11,260 bases of DNA, taken from positions 1 through 11,260 of the forward strand of contig JAANBB010000769.1 of assembly GCA_014621425.1 (NCBI GenBank), written 5' to 3'. Source of the stretch: Cylindrodendrum hubeiense. Lineage: Eukaryota > Ascomycota > Sordariomycetes > Hypocreales > Nectriaceae. This document shows positions 7,881 through 11,260 of this stretch, piece after piece. The number at the start of each line of letters is the position of its first letter. Within the stretch, counting starts at the first letter, position 1. Below the pieces are notes generated by a model, which made no database searches, was not told where the DNA came from, and saw only the letters and a list, made by a program, of their open reading frames with translations. The translations under genes were made by a program, and so were the position numbers.

Positions 7881-10322
7881 CTATGTAAACTCAAAGTCTT
7901 CTAGTAAACCTGCCGACAGTGCTTGCCAATCCCATGAGAATGGAAGCGGGAGATCGTAAAGTTGATCAACGCTAAATGCCCCCATGTCCACACCCTGGGT
8001 TGGGGGAATGGCCGATCCTGGCTCAGCAGGATTCGGAGGCAAATCATGACCAGGTGTGATGAAGGATAGATCACGATTACCATACTCGAGTACTGTAGGG
8101 GGGTTTGGGAGATTCGACATTGGACACTGGTCTGTATGTGGGCTCACCGTCGTTGACCCATGATCATTGGCCTGTGAAGCAGTCATCTGGCCATCGTGTC
8201 TTTCCGTCCTGATCGATGCCTTTTGCATAGCCAGACGCGCAATGCGGGTTAGCTCGTGACAGACAGCTACAACTGGTCTAAGATAGGAGTCTTCCTGGAT
8301 GGTCGTGATCTGGGAAACAAAAGTTATGGCGTCGTTGATTGCTCCAAAATGAGTGTTGACGTCGGCATCGCCAGGCTTCTGTAGGATACAGATGAATATC
8401 AGCATTAATGCCTGAATAGGAAAATGTATTATCTCCCTAAATTCATGTTAGTAACGACCTTTAGATATATAAGTAGGTTACCGTACCAGATCAAGGCATG
8501 GTTTTTCTGAGGAACAAACGTGAGGAGCTTGATTATTTCGTGCGCCGCGTGTAGACACCTCTCGGCATTTGGGAAGTAAGAGGAATAGGGATCAAACTCC
8601 CGTTGCCCAGAGTCCACCCCCCTCATGGAACTAAAATACCGTTGCCAGGTCGCAGTATGAACTGTAATAACGCGACTGTGATATGAAAGGACAAGGTTGA
8701 TCACAGTGGGAAGCTGGTGTCCCCATTCACCCATGATTGTGCTACAGTTCATTCCACGCAGAACCGTGTCACCCCAGTCATCCAGCTCTTTTCCAAGGGT
8801 ATTGACATCGGTAGTAAGAGTTTCAATGGACTTTGTAGACGACCTGGCAGCGAATATACCCTGGTAGATCTTTCCTTCAATGACTGCAAACTTAGCCTCG
8901 ACAAGCAGCGCGTTCAGGATTGCAGACCCATCCTGATTGACAATAATTCCTAGGTTGTCTTTTGGAGATTCTGAAGGAGCGGGAATACTGATGTCATTGA
9001 TGTCATGAGCCAAAGGCCGTCCAGTTCGGATCGTGGCCCTCGAGTCAAAAATGAGCGCAATCCAGAAAACCCGGACCCTTTGTTCCCGTTCAACGGCCGA
9101 TAGTGGAAGATGGTCGAAGGCACGGTGCAATCCGGCGGAGTGGGATAGCCGGAGAGCTGCCGCCGTGAGGAAGAAGAATGGTTGGGGATTCGGGGTGCCA
9201 CGGAAGAAGCAGGCCAGTGCTAGAAGTGCTTGGACGGAGAGGAGGCTAACGCTGCGCATAAGCACTGTCAGGACGGCTTCAAGCGAGTTCTTTGCCCATA
9301 CCCATGCCTTATCAGCCTCCTCTTCGTTTTGTGGGGTTTGCTCGGCCCTCTTCCGCTGAGCCAGCGCAAGCATTGCATTCAGTGCGACGGACAATGCCGG
9401 ATCATCGATCGAGGTTACTGAGCGTGCGTATTGTTTCCCTAGCAGCCCCATGAGTGTTGGGGGGTGAAATATGGGCAATATGGTGTTGTAACTCTCCAAG
9501 AACTCGTTGACAAGCGCCAAGGCGTCCTCCCAAGGTGGTAGCGGGGTTGAAAGAGTGGTTGGACATAGGGATTGGAGCAATGGGTGAGTCCAGCTGGCCC
9601 AGCTCCCGGTACCTTGCAAGGGCATCTCGAGACGCTGACGTAGCGAGACATCGGCGGTGCGTGATTCAATCCACCGTAGGCCATCAGGCGATAGAACTGC
9701 CACGCTTGAGGATGGGCCTTTCTGCTGGTTAGCGCCGTACCTAGAGTGTTGCGTCATGACACACCGAAGTATCTCAGCTCGCCTGTGTTCTCGGCCACCA
9801 TAGTCTCTCGACCTGTACTGTCTTTGACTGGTTCGATTGATGCAGCTGACTTCTGTAAACTTATATCTGTGGATTGTTGTTGTCTTGTCCTTTGAAGTCC
9901 CACATCCGTCGAAGACTGTGGTTGATCAGGTGAAGAGCCGGACCCGAGGGTTTGCGCTGCTTCAAGCTCCCGAACGCGGGCCTGAAGACGTCGGATGTTA
10001 CTTCCACATTTTATCACCTTAGTTTATATTACAAATAAATGGGAAGACAGCTGTGTAATTAATATTTACCTCTCAGGCCGACGGCCAGTCTGTCTGTCCA
10101 TGCGATCAGAATAGTGACATTCGGCCTCGGTGGAGGTGCATTGCGCACAGGCCGGCCGGGCTCCACTGCATTTTGTCCTCCTTTGGCGGCACAGGTCACA
10201 GGCCTTACACGGCGTTAGCGGGGGCTTCAGCGTATGAGAATAGATGACTAGAGGAGACAGACTTTGGCAATGCGGCGCGTCCACCCATTGGGTCGTTGGC
10301 GCTTTGAGGTTGTTGAAGTCAT
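7881..10322 (-). CDS. Zn2Cys6 (fungal binuclear cluster) transcription factor with Fungal_trans domain, five exons
   Basis: Exons 10322-10263, 10203-10070, 10000-9765, 9717-8487 and 8436-7881 give 2217 nt, 738 aa. Introns are 59, 69, 47 and 50 bp; the last two carry GCTAAC and ACTAAC branch points. The zinc cluster is complete: Cys22, 25, 32, 39, 42 and 49 in a C-X2-C-X6-C-X6-C-X2-C-X6-C pattern (ACDLCRQRRTKC onward). A basic linker and a short coiled coil (about 66-80, NIRRLQARVRELEAAQ) follow for dimerisation. The middle domain (about 205-430) shows FNTI-like SYNTILPIFHPPT, GLHRAFDHL, RVRVFWIALIFDSRA and TGRPLAHDINDISIP. The C-terminus is acidic and Pro/Asn-rich. The 5' end is the weak point: the frame upstream of the cluster has no ATG, so exon 1 relies on a poor donor (GTCTGT) with a good branch point (GCTAAC) and an ATG with A at -3. 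It is the likely local regulator, acting in the nucleus. Confidence 0.9.
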
Positions 10323-10456
10323 GTTCGTCGGTTGTTCGGTTGCTGGGGTGCGGAGTGACCGTAGGTTTGCCGTTCCCGCCGAACTGCAATAAGTTCAAAG
10401 CGCATCGCGCAACACCGGAAGAAATGCGGGCCGCTAAACCAATATGCCCATTGCAT
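10319..10456 (-). promoter_or_regulatory. Possible 45-codon upstream ORF overlapping the regulator start (ATGA)
   Basis: On the minus strand an ORF starts at 10456 (MQWAYW...) and ends with TGA at 10321-10319. That TGA overlaps the proposed regulator ATG (10322-10320) as ATGA. A second upstream ATG, at 10451, opens a 5-codon ORF. If the mRNA includes this stretch, these could reduce translation of the regulator or allow reinitiation. Alternatively, part of it is spliced into the regulator's true N-terminus. Transcript extent is unknown. Confidence 0.35.
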
Positions 10457-10889
10457 TTCGACCTCCTTGGTTATTAAAAGACAGGATCAGATCCGGAAAA
10501 TGAAACGTATGTGCTGCTGAGGTATTGGTAGTATTTTCTGCATTATGAGGATATAAGAGGCGAGGACGATGATGGTGAGACGGCTGGTAGTTAGCAATCA
10601 AAATCCTTCAGCAGTCTGAGAGATTGTTCTTATTGTTTATTTTCCTCAAGGGCTGGGAAAACTTTGTACAGAAACCTACTTCTAAAGAGACTAGAAGTGT
10701 CGAATGATGTGGAAGTAAGCCGGTATCACCAGCTCTATAAGCCCCAACCTTTGTTAGAAGAAAGCAGTACGGGTAATATAACAGATACTATAAAGCGAAC
10801 TACGGCCGTACAAAACATTATTTAAGACATTAATGTCCAAAACGAGGTATTTTCTAGGTTAATGTGGCGGCCTATTCCCAAAACGTGGC
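10457..10889. other. Intergenic region with two perfect palindromes
   Basis: This stretch is upstream of the regulator and downstream of the ankyrin fragment. It is relatively AT-rich and holds no open frame with recognisable content. It contains perfect palindromes TACGGCCGTA (10801-10810) and GACATTAATGTC (10826-10837). It probably includes the regulator's promoter. Confidence 0.45.
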
Positions 10890-11260
10890 TTAATACCTAT
10901 CATTGAACTCATTTCTATAATATAAGAGAACGGAGTCCTGCCTGGGATGTCTCGCGAAGTAAGATTGGCCCCACCTCCCAAAAGCAACTTTATAACTGCC
11001 TTTACCGTTATCTATGAGCTGTAAAGGGTTGGAGTCCTCGAACTCTGCTGGGGTGGATTTAACAAGTGCGCTTAGCCCGTTGTTAGCCTCAGAAGAAAGT
11101 AGAGTTCGGGCTTAGTTATCCCCTGAATCGACATCGGCTCCGTTCGCCAAAAGCACGTCGGCAAATGTATCAATCCCTCTTTCCGCGGCATAGGATAGTG
11201 GAGTCCGGCCTCGATTATCTCTTGAATTGGCATCGGCTCCGTTCGCCAAAAGCACGTCGG
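10890..11260 (-). pseudogene. Ankyrin-repeat protein, 3' end, with a stop inside a repeat (runs off right edge)
   Basis: The minus strand enters from the right edge in the frame [18 protein letters not shown], then [15 protein letters not shown], followed by a second [15 protein letters not shown] and TAA at 11114-11112. These are canonical 33-residue ankyrin repeats (consensus D..G.TPLh.A...G...v...Ll..GAd), which mediate protein-protein contacts. The TAA falls where the first repeat has Arg (CGA). Repeat homology continues after it: ARTLLSSEANNG matches [12 protein letters not shown], and the frame stays open for 73 codons to the next TAA at 10892-10890. So either the protein now ends at 11112, mid-repeat, or the copy is decaying. 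The N-terminal bulk, which would show other domains, lies outside the window. No link to the catabolic genes is apparent. Confidence 0.75.
11132..11260. repeat. 30-bp identical direct repeat spaced 99 bp (ankyrin unit)
   Basis: Bases 11132-11161 and 11231-11260 are identical over 30 bp and begin exactly 99 bp apart, one ankyrin repeat. They encode DVLLANGAD on the minus strand. The rest of the two units has diverged much more, so identity is patchy. Confidence 0.9.

Noticed and set aside
9754..10017. Using the acceptor at AAG before 10017 in the second regulator intron
   Set aside because: It would join out of frame and meet TGA at once; the acceptor ending at 10001 keeps the frame into the coiled coil.
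10066..10398. Unspliced TTG-initiated start for the regulator at 10398
   Set aside because: Nuclear fungal genes rarely start at TTG and no ATG exists in that frame; a spliced ATG start at 10322 is more economical, though not proven.

Overview
The window looks like nuclear DNA of a filamentous ascomycete, most likely a Eurotiomycete such as an Aspergillus or Penicillium relative; the genus is an inference. Coding regions are interrupted by short GT-AG introns of 47-120 bp, most with recognisable CTRAC/CTAAY-type branch points. The window also holds a Zn2Cys6/Fungal_trans regulator, a Kex2-type secreted protein and an ankyrin-repeat fragment. No prokaryotic, viral or transposon gene was recognised. 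All exon joins were made by eye from reading frame, splice signals and family resemblance.

Layout. 1-252 (-): N-terminal part of a small secreted Gly/Pro/Thr-rich protein, running off the left edge. 253-1405: its promoter (TATA at 440-445), then about 800 bp without a recognisable gene. 1406-2516 (-): three-exon short-chain dehydrogenase/reductase (302 aa). 2517-3165: SDR leader with a 15-bp tandem repeat, an upstream region with an E-box and a palindrome, then AT-rich DNA. 3166-5346 (-): six-exon AtuA/DUF1446 protein (631 aa). 5347-6028: divergent promoter with a TATA box at each end and four copies of CCGGAGTT within 143 bp. 6029-7775 (+): three-exon family III (CaiB/BaiF) CoA-transferase (539 aa). 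7881-10322 (-): five-exon Zn2Cys6 transcription factor (738 aa as modelled), convergent with the CoA-transferase. 10457-10889: no gene seen. 10890-11260 (-): 3' end of an ankyrin-repeat gene with a stop codon inside a repeat.

The middle four genes (SDR, AtuA, CoA-transferase, Zn2Cys6 regulator) look like a compact catabolic cluster. AtuA proteins are known from bacterial acyclic terpene (citronellol/geraniol) utilisation loci, which also contain SDRs. Here a CoA-transferase could supply the CoA thioester, the SDR an alcohol or hydroxyacyl oxidation, AtuA a still poorly defined acyl-CoA step, and the regulator local control. The acyl-CoA carboxylase, dehydrogenase and hydratase of the bacterial pathway are absent from this window, so the substrate is unknown. 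The repeated CCGGAGTT element between the two divergent genes is the best candidate for the regulator's binding site and the most testable new signal here.
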